Below are positions 52,605 through 62,256 of a DNA stretch of 64,000 nucleotides, one piece after another. Origin of the DNA: Dawidia cretensis (lineage in GTDB: Bacteria; Bacteroidota; Bacteroidia; Cytophagales; Cyclobacteriaceae); NCBI RefSeq assembly GCF_018598175.1, contig NZ_JAHESE010000003.1, positions 214,904 through 278,903 of the forward strand. Direction: 5' to 3'. The notes beneath the pieces are model-generated. The model saw only the letters and a list, made by a program, of their open reading frames with translations. It did no database searches and was not told where the DNA came from. A program made the translations under genes and the position numbers. Positions within the stretch are counted from its first letter, which is position 1; each line of letters begins with the position of its first letter.

Positions 52605-52702
52605 TAGGCCACTCGTTTCCCTTAACACCGATGGCCAGGTTGTCCAATGATCCCTAAAACTGTTATTCCAGCCGAGGCCGTGAAGAAAAAGAATTAGAAA
52701 TT

Positions 52703-53182
52703 ATGAGAGTTTTTTTATTACTAATCACCATTCTCTTCGGAGTGTCATGTAAAAACAGAAACGAGAGTATCGATTTGGTTGAATATCAGGATGGAAAGCA
52801 GTTGCTTACAATGGATAAACTTGAAAGAAATGGCAGAGAGTTTATCATTCCCAAAATACATCGACTATCCAAGGATTCGGTTTTAGTGGGGAACGAATTG
52901 CTGGTGAAAATTTTCCTTGGAAGAAATGATCTGGATTTAGTGAATGCTTTTTTAGATTGTGACTCAACAGTTGTCAACCCAACTGTCGATACTACTACTT
53001 ACAGGATAAGTGGGTGTTCAAGGGGACTGATTGTTCAAAATGATACAATTTTAATAGGGTTCCATCCAACCAAACCCGGAGTACAAAGATTTTCTGAAAT
53101 AACGATTTTAACAAAAGACAGGAAAAAAGTTTTTCGTACTCTTAAGTACTCTTTTGAGTACAAGGTTGTTGCTAAGCAATAA
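52703..53182 (+). CDS. AT-rich small lipoprotein of unknown function
   Basis: A 159-residue lipoprotein (signal LLITILFGVSC, then KNRNES). The rest is beta-rich (LLTMDKLERNGREFIIPKIH, NDTILIGFHPTKPGVQRFSE) and ends with basic residues. I recognise no family, though the pattern recalls small Bacteroidota lipoproteins often found alone. Its codons are clearly more AT-rich than all neighbours (many AAA, TTT, ATT). It lies between two near-identical 24-bp sequences. Both facts suggest recent arrival by insertion or recombination. No promoter consensus was found. Confidence 0.82.
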   Translation: MRVFLLLITILFGVSCKNRNESIDLVEYQDGKQLLTMDKLERNGREFIIPKIHRLSKDSVLVGNELLVKIFLGRNDLDLVNAFLDCDSTVVNPTVDTTTYRISGCSRGLIVQNDTILIGFHPTKPGVQRFSEITILTKDRKKVFRTLKYSFEYKVVAKQ

Positions 53183-53255
53183 CGCACCAAGGGGGCCACG
53201 GTCATTTGGCGGCGTGATTCAAGATGGAAATACTACGGTATCGGTGTATGCGCAA

Positions 53256-53279
53256 GAAACTACCTTTGCGCTATGCTGA
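53256..53279 (+). repeat. Imperfect 24-bp direct repeat, copy 2
   Basis: Partner of 52581-52604. In the + frame it reads ETTFALC-stop, similar to GTAFALR-stop at the end of the GH3 protein. It adjoins the end of the uxaB gene on the other strand. Confidence 0.55.
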
Positions 53280-54701
53280 TCAGACTGCCGGGCTGGCGGT
53301 AGTCTCGTAAGCATGGATATAATGCGTCACGCGCGCCAGTAGCCCTGGTAACTGGGTCAGGTCCTGATCCCAGAAGGCCGTGTTGGCCAGCGTTTCGCGC
53401 ACTACATAGTCGGCATCGCCCGTCTTCCAGACGCGGGCGAAGAACTCCAGGATTTCCGGTGTATCGTTCACCGGTAAGGTTTCGCCCTGGTGCGTGCCTT
53501 TATAGAAAAGAATGAGTGCTGCCAGTGCATGCAAGAGCTTTTCGGGTAGCGTTCCCTGGCGTGCGTAATACTCCAATACCGACGGCAATACCCGTACTTT
53601 ATATTTCGAGATCGAGTTCAGGGCAATGCTGCTCAGCTCATGGCGGATAAAGGGGTTTTGAAAACGTTCCATCACATCCGCCGCAAATTGCTCCAATTCG
53701 CTTGCCGGGAGGTCTAGTGTAGGGATGATCTCCTGGTAGATCGCTTCGCGTAGAAACGTGCCGGTATAGTTATCTTCCACGGCTTCGCGTACCGTGCGCA
53801 GGCCACGCAGGTAGGCCACCGGCACCAATGCTGTATGGGCACCGTTGAGGATACGGACCTTGCGTGTGCGATAGGGCGTCAGGTCTTGTACGAACTTTAC
53901 CTGTAAACCTGCCTGATCGGCCGGGAAGGCTTGTTGTACAGCCGCCGGGGCCTCGATTACCCACAGGTGAAAAGGCTCTGCGGTTACGACCAGGTTGTCG
54001 GTATAGCCCACAGCCTGCTGAATGTCGCGAATCGTATCTTTTGGAAAGCCAGGTACGATACGGTCGACGAGGCTATTGCAGAAGGTATTGGCGGTTTGGA
54101 TCCATTGCTTGAATGCCGTCGGCAGCTGCCAGTGGTCGGCGTATTGCAGCACGGTCTCACGCAGCTTGTCGCCATTCTTTTCGATCAGCTCACAGGGAAT
54201 CAAAATCAAACCCTTCTCTGCGTCGCCCTGAAAAGTCTGGAAGCGATGGTATAACAACTGCGTTACTTTGCCCGGAAAACTATCCGCCAATGTATTCGGA
54301 TTGGCATCGGCCGCGTGAAATGTAATACCCGCTTCTGTTGTATTGGAGAGAATAAACCGCAGCTCGGGGTTACGGGCGCGTTCTAAAAAGCGTTCAAAAT
54401 CATCGTAGGGATTAAACGCATCGGCTACGCAAGTAATCAACCGTGTTTCCGAAACGGTGCGGCCTTGTTGCAGGCCGTTTAACACCACATGGTATAAACC
54501 ATCTTGTTCACGGAGCTGGGCCGCCATGCCCCGGCTAATGGGTTGAACGACGTCGATGGCGCCGTAAAAATCTGTCTTTTCATTCATGATGTCGACGATC
54601 CAGTCGACAAACGCGCGAAGGAAATTACCCTCTCCGAACTGAAGTATTTTTACCGGAAGGGTCTGCGGCTGGTCGGCCGTATGGCGGTTGAGCTGTGGCA
54701 T
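53280..54701 (-). CDS. uxaB: Tagaturonate reductase (altronate oxidoreductase)
   Basis: A 473-residue NAD-dependent mannitol-dehydrogenase-type enzyme that reduces D-tagaturonate to D-altronate in galacturonate breakdown. Start ATG 54701 (MPQLNRHTADQ); the TTG nine bases upstream is unlikely. Motifs: VKILQFGEGNFLRAFVDWIV (nucleotide-binding start), LILIPCELIEKNGDKLRETV, TRKVRILNGAHTALVPVAYL and FIRHELSSIALNSISKYKVR, all typical of UxaB. Length is close to the E. coli enzyme. It is the last gene of a five-gene minus-strand operon (kduI-kduD-lacI-uxaC-uxaB) and lies 21 bp after uxaC. No altronate dehydratase gene (uxaA) follows in this window. Confidence 0.94.
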   Translation of the reverse strand: MPQLNRHTADQPQTLPVKILQFGEGNFLRAFVDWIVDIMNEKTDFYGAIDVVQPISRGMAAQLREQDGLYHVVLNGLQQGRTVSETRLITCVADAFNPYDDFERFLERARNPELRFILSNTTEAGITFHAADANPNTLADSFPGKVTQLLYHRFQTFQGDAEKGLILIPCELIEKNGDKLRETVLQYADHWQLPTAFKQWIQTANTFCNSLVDRIVPGFPKDTIRDIQQAVGYTDNLVVTAEPFHLWVIEAPAAVQQAFPADQAGLQVKFVQDLTPYRTRKVRILNGAHTALVPVAYLRGLRTVREAVEDNYTGTFLREAIYQEIIPTLDLPASELEQFAADVMERFQNPFIRHELSSIALNSISKYKVRVLPSVLEYYARQGTLPEKLLHALAALILFYKGTHQGETLPVNDTPEILEFFARVWKTGDADYVVRETLANTAFWDQDLTQLPGLLARVTHYIHAYETTASPAV

Positions 54702-54722
54702 GGGGAGCAACAGGTTAGCGTG

Positions 54723-56126
<1,404 letters not shown>

Positions 56127-56159
56127 AAAGCGATAGGTTGTCCGGGTGATGTAATAAAG

Positions 56160-57185
56160 TTATTTCTTCCGTAGAGAGGATTGCCGGATGATGAGCTCCG
56201 GCTTGAGAACGATCTTTTGGGGGATGAATTTTTTCTGGTCTGCGTTGACCTCTTCGAGGAAGATCTCGGCGGCGGCATTGCCGATGCGCATACTGTGCTG
56301 CTCTACGGTGCTGAGGGAAGGGTCGGTAAAGGAAGTATAGGTTTCATTACTGAATCCCACCAGGGCCACCTGGTCGGGCACAGCGATGTTATTCTCCTTT
56401 AATACTTGCAGCGCGCCTACAATGCCGAGGGCACTGGCGGAAAATATACCGTCGGGACGCTCGCGCAGCGTGAGTAGTTGCTCGGTGCTGTTGCGGCCGT
56501 CTTCCAACTGCAGGTTGCTTTCGATCACCAGTGTTTCGTCGTACGAGAGGTTGTTGTCGAGTAATGCTTCACGATATCCGCGGAGGCGTTCCTTGAAGAT
56601 GCTGATCTTGCGGGTGTTGGTGAAGTGTGCGATGCGGCGACAGCCTTGTTGGATCAGGTGCTCGGTCGCTTTGTAGGCACCCAGGAAGTCATCAATCACG
56701 ACGCTGCTCACTTCCAGCTCATCGTTCGAGCGATCGAAGAGGATCAGCGGAATACCGCGCTCTTTTACTTTTAGAAAGTGATCGAAGTTTTGCGTCTCCT
56801 TACCGTGCGACGCAATGACGCCGTCTACACGTGCATTGAGCAAGGCTTCTACCGTGGCGACTTCCTTCTCGTAATTGTCATATGTTTGGCAGATCATCAC
56901 ATTGTATTGCGAGCCGTTGGCAATCTCTTCGATACCGCGTACCACCGATGAGAAAAAGCTCCGGTCGGCTGTCGGCACGATGATGCCGATGATCTTGCTT
57001 TTGCCATTGCGAAGCGCCGCTGCGATGTGGTTCGGTTGGTAGTTGAGCTTCTGGGCTGTTTTTTGAACCGCCTTCTTGGTCTCGGCACTGATGCGCGGGT
57101 GGTCTTTCAGGGCACGTGATACTGTGGAGGCTGTAATGTTCAGTTTCCGGGCAATATCGTGTATGGTCGCTTTTTCCTTCTTCAT
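56160..57185 (-). CDS. LacI-family transcriptional regulator of uronate/pectin use
   Basis: A 341-residue LacI repressor. DNA-binding domain: ATIHDIARKLNITASTVSRA, hinge helix QPNHIAAALRNGKSKIIG. The periplasmic-binding-protein-like sensor domain follows (VNEALLNARVDGVIASHG-like region, ILFDRSNDELEVSSVVIDDF, LVGFSNETYTSFTDPSLSTV). The gene lies inside the uronate operon (27 bp after kduD, 33 bp before uxaC), so it is autoregulated if it binds the upstream palindromes at 58839-58850 and 59031-59066. These have the CG centre preferred by LacI proteins. A uronate or a keto-deoxy sugar is the likely effector. The family is certain; the ligand is inferred. Confidence 0.94.
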   Translation of the reverse strand: MKKEKATIHDIARKLNITASTVSRALKDHPRISAETKKAVQKTAQKLNYQPNHIAAALRNGKSKIIGIIVPTADRSFFSSVVRGIEEIANGSQYNVMICQTYDNYEKEVATVEALLNARVDGVIASHGKETQNFDHFLKVKERGIPLILFDRSNDELEVSSVVIDDFLGAYKATEHLIQQGCRRIAHFTNTRKISIFKERLRGYREALLDNNLSYDETLVIESNLQLEDGRNSTEQLLTLRERPDGIFSASALGIVGALQVLKENNIAVPDQVALVGFSNETYTSFTDPSLSTVEQHSMRIGNAAAEIFLEEVNADQKKFIPQKIVLKPELIIRQSSLRKK

Positions 57186-57212
57186 GGTTGACGCTTCATG
57201 CTGTACACGTTG

Positions 57213-58001
57213 TTAGGCCTCGTTGGCCGGCTTGCCGATGGTTGCTAATATACCACCATCAACGTAAATAATCTGCCCGTTTATGAAGTCGCTCGCGGCA
57301 GATGCCAGAAATACCGCTGTGCCGCGGAGGTCGTCGGGGTCACCCCACCGTCCGGCCGGCGTGCGATTCAGAATAAATTCATTGAACGGATGGCCATTTA
57401 CCCGAATGGGTGCTGTCTGCTCTGTAGCAAAATAGCCCGGACCGATACCGTTCACCTGTATATTATACCGAGCCCACTCTGTGGCCATATTTTTGGTCAG
57501 CATTTTCAGGCCACCCTTGGCGGCGGCGTAGGCGGTCACTGTATTACGGCCGAGCTCGCTCATCATCGAACAGATGTTGATGATCTTGCCGGCCTTGCGT
57601 TGGACCATGTATTTGCCTACATGTTTGGAAACGATAAAAGGCCCGACCAAGTCTACATCGATGACTTGTTTAAAATCTTCCACTTCCATTTCCAGCATGG
57701 GCGTGCGCTTAATGATGCCGGCGTTGTTCACAAGGATGTCAATGCTGCCCACTTCGGCTTCGATGCGGGCGACAGCGGCGTATACAGCTTTGTCGTCGGT
57801 CACATCAAACAGGTGGCCCGTGGCGGTAATGCCTTCGCGCCTGTATTCGGCAAGGGCTTGTTCCATCTTGCCGGGCGAGTGGCCATTGATGAGCAGGTGT
57901 GCACCTGCCTGCCCCAAGCCTTTGGCCATGGCCATGCCGAGGCCGTGCGTACCACCGGTAATGAGCGCGCGCTTGCCGGTAAGGTCGAAAAGTTTACTCA
58001 T
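57213..58001 (-). CDS. kduD: SDR dehydrogenase, 2-deoxy-D-gluconate 3-dehydrogenase type
   Basis: A 262-residue short-chain dehydrogenase. Nucleotide motif [24 protein letters not shown] motif [20 protein letters not shown], catalytic serine in [13 protein letters not shown], and [20 protein letters not shown] with the Tyr and Lys. The closing [15 protein letters not shown] is typical of KduD and gluconate 5-dehydrogenases. With kduI directly upstream (4-bp ATGA overlap) it most probably reduces 2,5-diketo-3-deoxygluconate to 2-keto-3-deoxygluconate in pectin breakdown. Sequence alone cannot exclude gluconate 5-dehydrogenase activity. Confidence 0.9.
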   Translation of the reverse strand: MSKLFDLTGKRALITGGTHGLGMAMAKGLGQAGAHLLINGHSPGKMEQALAEYRREGITATGHLFDVTDDKAVYAAVARIEAEVGSIDILVNNAGIIKRTPMLEMEVEDFKQVIDVDLVGPFIVSKHVGKYMVQRKAGKIINICSMMSELGRNTVTAYAAAKGGLKMLTKNMATEWARYNIQVNGIGPGYFATEQTAPIRVNGHPFNEFILNRTPAGRWGDPDDLRGTAVFLASAASDFINGQIIYVDGGILATIGKPANEA

Positions 58002-58828
58002 CGCAGCTCGTTTGGTTTAACGCCATCCATATCGCTGTAGTCGAGATTCTCGCCGGCCATCCCCCAGATAAAGGTATAATTGCTGGTACCCGCACCGCTG
58101 TGAATCGACCAGGGCGGCGAGAATACGGCCTGATGATTCTGCATCCAGATATGACGTGTCTCTTGTGGCTCGCCCATAAAGTGACACACCGTTTGGCCTT
58201 GCGGCACATCGAAATAAAAATATGCTTCCATGCGGCGGGCATGGGTATGCGCTGGCATGGTGTTCCAAACGCTACCTTTTTGAAGCTCGGTGAGGCCCAT
58301 TTGCAGCTGACATGTTTCGAGCACACTGTTTACCAACAGCTTCCGGATGATGCGATGGTTTGACGTTTCGATCGATCCGATCTCCACGGTGTCGGCGTCG
58401 GCAAGGGATACTTTGCGTACCGGGTATGCCGCGTGTGCCGGCGCGGAGTTGAGATAAAAGAGCGGCTTGCCCGGACCTGGCAGAAAGGAGACTTCCTTTA
58501 TACCGCGGCCTACATAGAGCGCTTCTTTATTTTGTAATGTATACGTTTGGCCGTCTACCTGTACATCGCCGGCACCGCCGACGTTGATGATACCCAGCTC
58601 GCGACGCTGCAGAAAAAAGTCTGCTTTCAGATCGTCGATTGGAGTGAGGGCGAGGGGCTGCGTGGTCGGTGCAGCGCCGCCGACAATAAGCCGATCGTAG
58701 TGAGAATAAACCAAAGAGATCTCACCGGGTACAAACACATGCTCTACCAAAAAAGCCTCGCGAAGCTGGGCTGTGGTAAAGGTCTTGTAGGCGGTGGGGT
58801 GATGGGCGTATTGAGACGTGTGCAACAT
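57998..58828 (-). CDS. kduI: 5-keto-4-deoxyuronate isomerase
   Basis: A 276-residue cupin isomerase from ATG 58828 ([20 protein letters not shown]); the longer frame upstream crosses the operators. It turns 5-keto-4-deoxyuronate, the product of unsaturated oligogalacturonides, into 2,5-diketo-3-deoxygluconate. Metal ligands are clear: H194, H196 and E201 in [16 protein letters not shown] and H243 in [14 protein letters not shown], each two residues before the positions I recall for E. coli KduI. First gene of the uronate operon; it overlaps kduD by 4 bp. A near-perfect LacI-type palindrome begins 10 bp upstream of its start. It implies that the cell uses pectate-lyase products, although no lyase is in the window. 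Confidence 0.95.
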   Translation of the reverse strand: MLHTSQYAHHPTAYKTFTTAQLREAFLVEHVFVPGEISLVYSHYDRLIVGGAAPTTQPLALTPIDDLKADFFLQRRELGIINVGGAGDVQVDGQTYTLQNKEALYVGRGIKEVSFLPGPGKPLFYLNSAPAHAAYPVRKVSLADADTVEIGSIETSNHRIIRKLLVNSVLETCQLQMGLTELQKGSVWNTMPAHTHARRMEAYFYFDVPQGQTVCHFMGEPQETRHIWMQNHQAVFSPPWSIHSGAGTSNYTFIWGMAGENLDYSDMDGVKPNELR

Positions 58829-58838
58829 AATGTGTAAT

Positions 58839-58850
58839 CGGTTGCGCAAT
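58839..58850 (-). promoter_or_regulatory. LacI-type operator in front of kduI
   Basis: CGGTTGCGCAAT, CG-centred and a one-mismatch version of the palindrome CGATTGCGCAATCG found at 59053. It lies 10 bp upstream of the kduI start, a position where a repressor would block transcription. Confidence 0.7.
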
Positions 58851-59005
58851 ATAAAGGAAAAAAAAGCGATAAAATGAAACGCAGATAGGGCTAGTTTTGG
58901 CGGGATTTTATTGGTATCGGTCCCAAGCCATACAGAATACGGGTAATTCAACGAAATTTCCCCGAAAAAAAATCTCCACGATAAAATAATTGAAATATTC
59001 TTTGG

Positions 59006-59021
59006 AGGATTTGAAAATCCT
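59006..59021. promoter_or_regulatory. Palindrome upstream of the pectin-locus susC
   Basis: AGGATTT-GA-AAATCCT, exact 7-bp arms with a 2-base centre. It differs from the CG-centred LacI-type sites and may bind another regulator. Confidence 0.5.
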
Positions 59022-59030
59022 TTCTAAAAT

Positions 59031-59066
59031 GCAATCGATTGCGCAACACGAACGATTGCGCAATCG
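59031..59066. promoter_or_regulatory. Clustered LacI-type operators
   Basis: Three overlapping or adjacent palindromes. GCAATCGATTGC (59031-59042) is exact. ATTGCGCAAC (59038-59047) has one mismatch. CGATTGCGCAATCG (59053-59066) is an exact 14-bp palindrome with a CG centre. The last two have centres 17 bp apart. They lie 74-100 bp upstream of susC and resemble the site before kduI, so the LacI protein at 56160-57185 probably controls both directions. Confidence 0.75.
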
Positions 59067-59139
59067 AATTTAAGGCCTTAAAAACCCTTAAAGAAACATG
59101 TTTTAGCCAGTGTACTCAATCAAACCAACCCTTAACCCT

Positions 59140-62100
59140 ATGATGCACATTTTACAGTCCTTTTCCCCGGCTGCGAGAGGCTCCGCCAGGAGCTTGTGTC
59201 GGGCTGTTCTCTGTTCTTTTATACTGGTGGGAATGCTTTCCCCTCAGGTTCATGCACAAGACGTTACCATCAGCGGTATTGTTACTGGTTCCGATGATGG
59301 TGCACCCCTGCCCGGTGTATCCGTTCTCGTCAAAGGTACAACGACTGGCACTACCACCGATGTGAACGGCGGTTATCGTCTGCAAGTCCCTAACCAGGAC
59401 GCCATCCTCATCTTCTCTTTTATTGGTTATGCACCGCAAGAGATGGCTGTAGGCTCACAGACGACGGTGTCTGTCCGCCTGCAATCCGACCTCACACAAT
59501 TGTCGGAAGTGGTCGTCGTCGGGTATGGTACTGTCAAGAAAACCGACCTGACAGGATCCGTAGCCGCTGTAGACCCCGAGCAGATCGTACGACGTGGATC
59601 GCTGGGTACGGTGGAAGCCGTACAAGGTCAGGTGGCGGGTGTAGATATTTCAAACCCTTCGGGTCGTCCGGGCGCGAACTTCAAAGTACAGATTCGCGGT
59701 CAACAATCGCTCAGCGGTGGCCAACCGCTGTATGTAGTGGACGGCATGATCACCGAAAACATTGACTTTCTCAACCCCCAGGACATTGAGCGCATCGACA
59801 TCCTGAAGGATGCCTCGTCCACGGCCATCTACGGATCACGCGGTGCCTATGGGGTGGTCATCGTCACGACCAAACGCGGCGCCTCGGTAAAGCAGAAAGC
59901 TGTGATCTCTTACGACGGCTATTATGGTGTACGCGACGCCGCACGCATGCCCGACTTTATGGACGGTGACAGGTTCTGGAACTTCCGCCAGGATTCGTAT
60001 ATCACCGGCGCCATTCAGGCTAAGCAGGCGTACGACACCAATATTGGCAACAATGCGACGAACAAAGACGAACTCAATCGTCGCGTGGCCGAGAAAGATT
60101 ATACCGATTGGCCCAGCCTGTTGATCCGTACCGGCCGGCAGATGAACCACTGGATCGGCATATCCGGCATGGGTGAAAACAAGCTCGGTTATACCCTTGG
60201 CATGGGCTACCAGGAGGAGGAAGGCAACATTGTACACGACAATTACAAACGTTACAACCTGAAGGCGAATGTCAGCCAGACGCTTAACGATCGCTGGGCG
60301 GCCGGTGGCAGTGTAAACCTTTCTATTGCTGAGCGCGAAGCCGGCAGCAGCAACGCCATGGTAAATGCCTTCCGGATGTCGCCGTTGCTGAAACCCTATT
60401 TCACAGACTATCCGGACTCGCTCATTGTGCAGCCCGGCAAAGATCTTCCGTATTTAGACTTCACCAGCTCGGTAAACCCACTGGTAGATATGGCCAATGC
60501 ATCAAACGATACGCGTACGTATTATGTACTGGCGAATGCCTTTGTAGAATATACACCCATTCACTGGTTGAGTGTACGCACGTCGTTCTCCCCCCGGTTC
60601 AAATATGAGAAGACGGGTAAGTATTTCGGCACCAATTCCGAAGGCCGCGTAGCCACGTTGCCCGATGCCGAGATCAATACACTGGAATCTTTCTCCTATA
60701 TATGGGACAACCAGGTGACCTATAATAAAGTGATTGGCGACCATGCCATCAACGCGATGGGTCTGTATTCACTCAACATGTTCCGAGATGAAGCTGTGCT
60801 GGCGTCTGCCACGAAGTTGCCTTATAACTCGGGCTTTGAAAACCTTGCCACGGCCGATCCCACGAATCAACGCTCGGACTCGGACTTCAAGAAGTGGTCG
60901 CTGATGTCTTACGCGCTGCGGTTGAATTATACCTGGCGCAATAAATACCTGTTCACAGTCTCCAATCGTTGGGATGGCGCGTCGGTATTGGCGAAAGGCC
61001 ACAAGTGGGCCTCGTTCCCCTCGGCGGCGGTAGCCTGGAAGATCAATGAGGAAGGCTTTATGTCGGGTGTTCGACAGGTTGACGCTTTGAAGCTGCGCGT
61101 GAGCTATGGCATGACAGGTAATAACCAGAATGTAAATCCGTACGATACCTATATATCGGTTACACCTATTTATTATGACTTTGGCGGTACACCCTCGGCC
61201 GGGTATCCGCGCACGGGCATTGTCAGCTCTTCGCTGGGCTGGGAGCGGACGCAGGAAGTCGACGCAGGAGTAGATTTTTCATTGTTCAGTGGACGCATTA
61301 CGGGTACCGTGGACTACTATAACAAATTGACCAAAGACGTAATCCTCGCCAAGTCAATTCCCTTTGAAACCGGCGGATACTTTGACCCGGCAGATGCGGC
61401 AAAGCCTACGGGACCGCGCGTACGCGACAACATCGGTCAGGTACGCAACAAGGGTGTGGAGGTATCCCTTACTACTGTAAACGTTAGTACCGATGCCATT
61501 ACCTGGACAACAACCTTCAACTTTGCCAAGAACACGAACGAAATTGTAGAGCTCGTTGGCGGCAAAGTAGACGACATCGCCAATAAGTGGTTTATTGGCC
61601 AGCCCATCAATGTCAATTATAACTATGTGTTCGACGGCATCTGGCAGGCCGACGAGACGGAGGAAGCCAAGAAGTATGCGCAGACGCCGGGCCAGGCACG
61701 GGTGAAAGATTTTGGTGACGACAATAAGATCACGCCGGACGATCGCCGCATTCTCGGTACTCCAATGCCGAGCTGGACAGGAGGGTTCTCGACGACGATT
61801 ACCTACAAGGCATTTGATCTGTCGGCGTCGTTGTATAGCCGGCAAGGGGTGCAAGTGTTAAGCCCTTTCCACCAGGAGTTCCTGAACTTCGAAGACCGCG
61901 GCCGCTCCAAGCTCAATGTAGACTGGTACATGCAGGAGAATAATGTTACGGCTACACGCGTATCCAATGAGTATCCTCAGCCCAAGAATTCCGGTAAATA
62001 CTGGAACACCGAGAACGTCGGCTTCTACCGCGATGCGAGCTTTGTAAAAGTGAAGAACATCACGCTGGGCTATACCGTGCCGGCGGCGATGCTGGAACGC

Positions 62101-62256
62101 GCGCGCATTTCCAGCCTGCGTGTGTATGCAAACGTATTGAATCCGTTTGTGTTTACCGAATACGACGGATTTGATCCTGAGTGGGCCGATGCCACATACG
62201 CCAACGGCGGGCTGAGCTCGGTAACCTATCAATTTGGTGTCAACCTCAAATTCTGA
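59140..62256 (+). CDS. SusC-like TonB-dependent receptor (pectin locus)
   Basis: A 1038-residue SusC from ATG 59140 (MMHILQSFSPAARGSARSLC); the GTG at 59110 is less likely. The signal peptide ends QVHAQ. Then come the N-terminal domain (TISGIVTGSDDGAPLPGVSV), TonB-box region (LSEVVVVGYGTVKKTDLTGS), plug (VQIRGQQSLSGGQPLYVVDG, ILKDASSTAIYGSRGAYGVV) and the barrel ending GVNLKF. Its stop overlaps the start of the SusD gene (TGATG), so the pair is translationally coupled. Placement beside the uronate operon and shared operators suggests import of pectin oligosaccharides. No signalling extension is present. Confidence 0.96.
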   Translation: MMHILQSFSPAARGSARSLCRAVLCSFILVGMLSPQVHAQDVTISGIVTGSDDGAPLPGVSVLVKGTTTGTTTDVNGGYRLQVPNQDAILIFSFIGYAPQEMAVGSQTTVSVRLQSDLTQLSEVVVVGYGTVKKTDLTGSVAAVDPEQIVRRGSLGTVEAVQGQVAGVDISNPSGRPGANFKVQIRGQQSLSGGQPLYVVDGMITENIDFLNPQDIERIDILKDASSTAIYGSRGAYGVVIVTTKRGASVKQKAVISYDGYYGVRDAARMPDFMDGDRFWNFRQDSYITGAIQAKQAYDTNIGNNATNKDELNRRVAEKDYTDWPSLLIRTGRQMNHWIGISGMGENKLGYTLGMGYQEEEGNIVHDNYKRYNLKANVSQTLNDRWAAGGSVNLSIAEREAGSSNAMVNAFRMSPLLKPYFTDYPDSLIVQPGKDLPYLDFTSSVNPLVDMANASNDTRTYYVLANAFVEYTPIHWLSVRTSFSPRFKYEKTGKYFGTNSEGRVATLPDAEINTLESFSYIWDNQVTYNKVIGDHAINAMGLYSLNMFRDEAVLASATKLPYNSGFENLATADPTNQRSDSDFKKWSLMSYALRLNYTWRNKYLFTVSNRWDGASVLAKGHKWASFPSAAVAWKINEEGFMSGVRQVDALKLRVSYGMTGNNQNVNPYDTYISVTPIYYDFGGTPSAGYPRTGIVSSSLGWERTQEVDAGVDFSLFSGRITGTVDYYNKLTKDVILAKSIPFETGGYFDPADAAKPTGPRVRDNIGQVRNKGVEVSLTTVNVSTDAITWTTTFNFAKNTNEIVELVGGKVDDIANKWFIGQPINVNYNYVFDGIWQADETEEAKKYAQTPGQARVKDFGDDNKITPDDRRILGTPMPSWTGGFSTTITYKAFDLSASLYSRQGVQVLSPFHQEFLNFEDRGRSKLNVDWYMQENNVTATRVSNEYPQPKNSGKYWNTENVGFYRDASFVKVKNITLGYTVPAAMLERARISSLRVYANVLNPFVFTEYDGFDPEWADATYANGGLSSVTYQFGVNLKF

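Larger units (their letters stand above)
58829..59139. other. Divergent control region between kduI and the pectin-locus susC
   Basis: A 311-bp gene-free stretch between divergent operons. It contains three or four CG-centred palindromes (58839, 59031, 59038, 59053), a separate AT-rich palindrome (59006) and AT-rich tracts with several TTTG words. It has no convincing exact TAnnTTTG box. It is read here as a shared regulatory region for the uronate operon and the SusC/SusD pair. Confidence 0.7.

Noticed and set aside
62181-62255. Upstream extension of the pectin-locus SusD
   Set aside because: It lies inside the SusC coding sequence in another frame; ATG 62256 gives the lipoprotein signal and a TGATG coupling.
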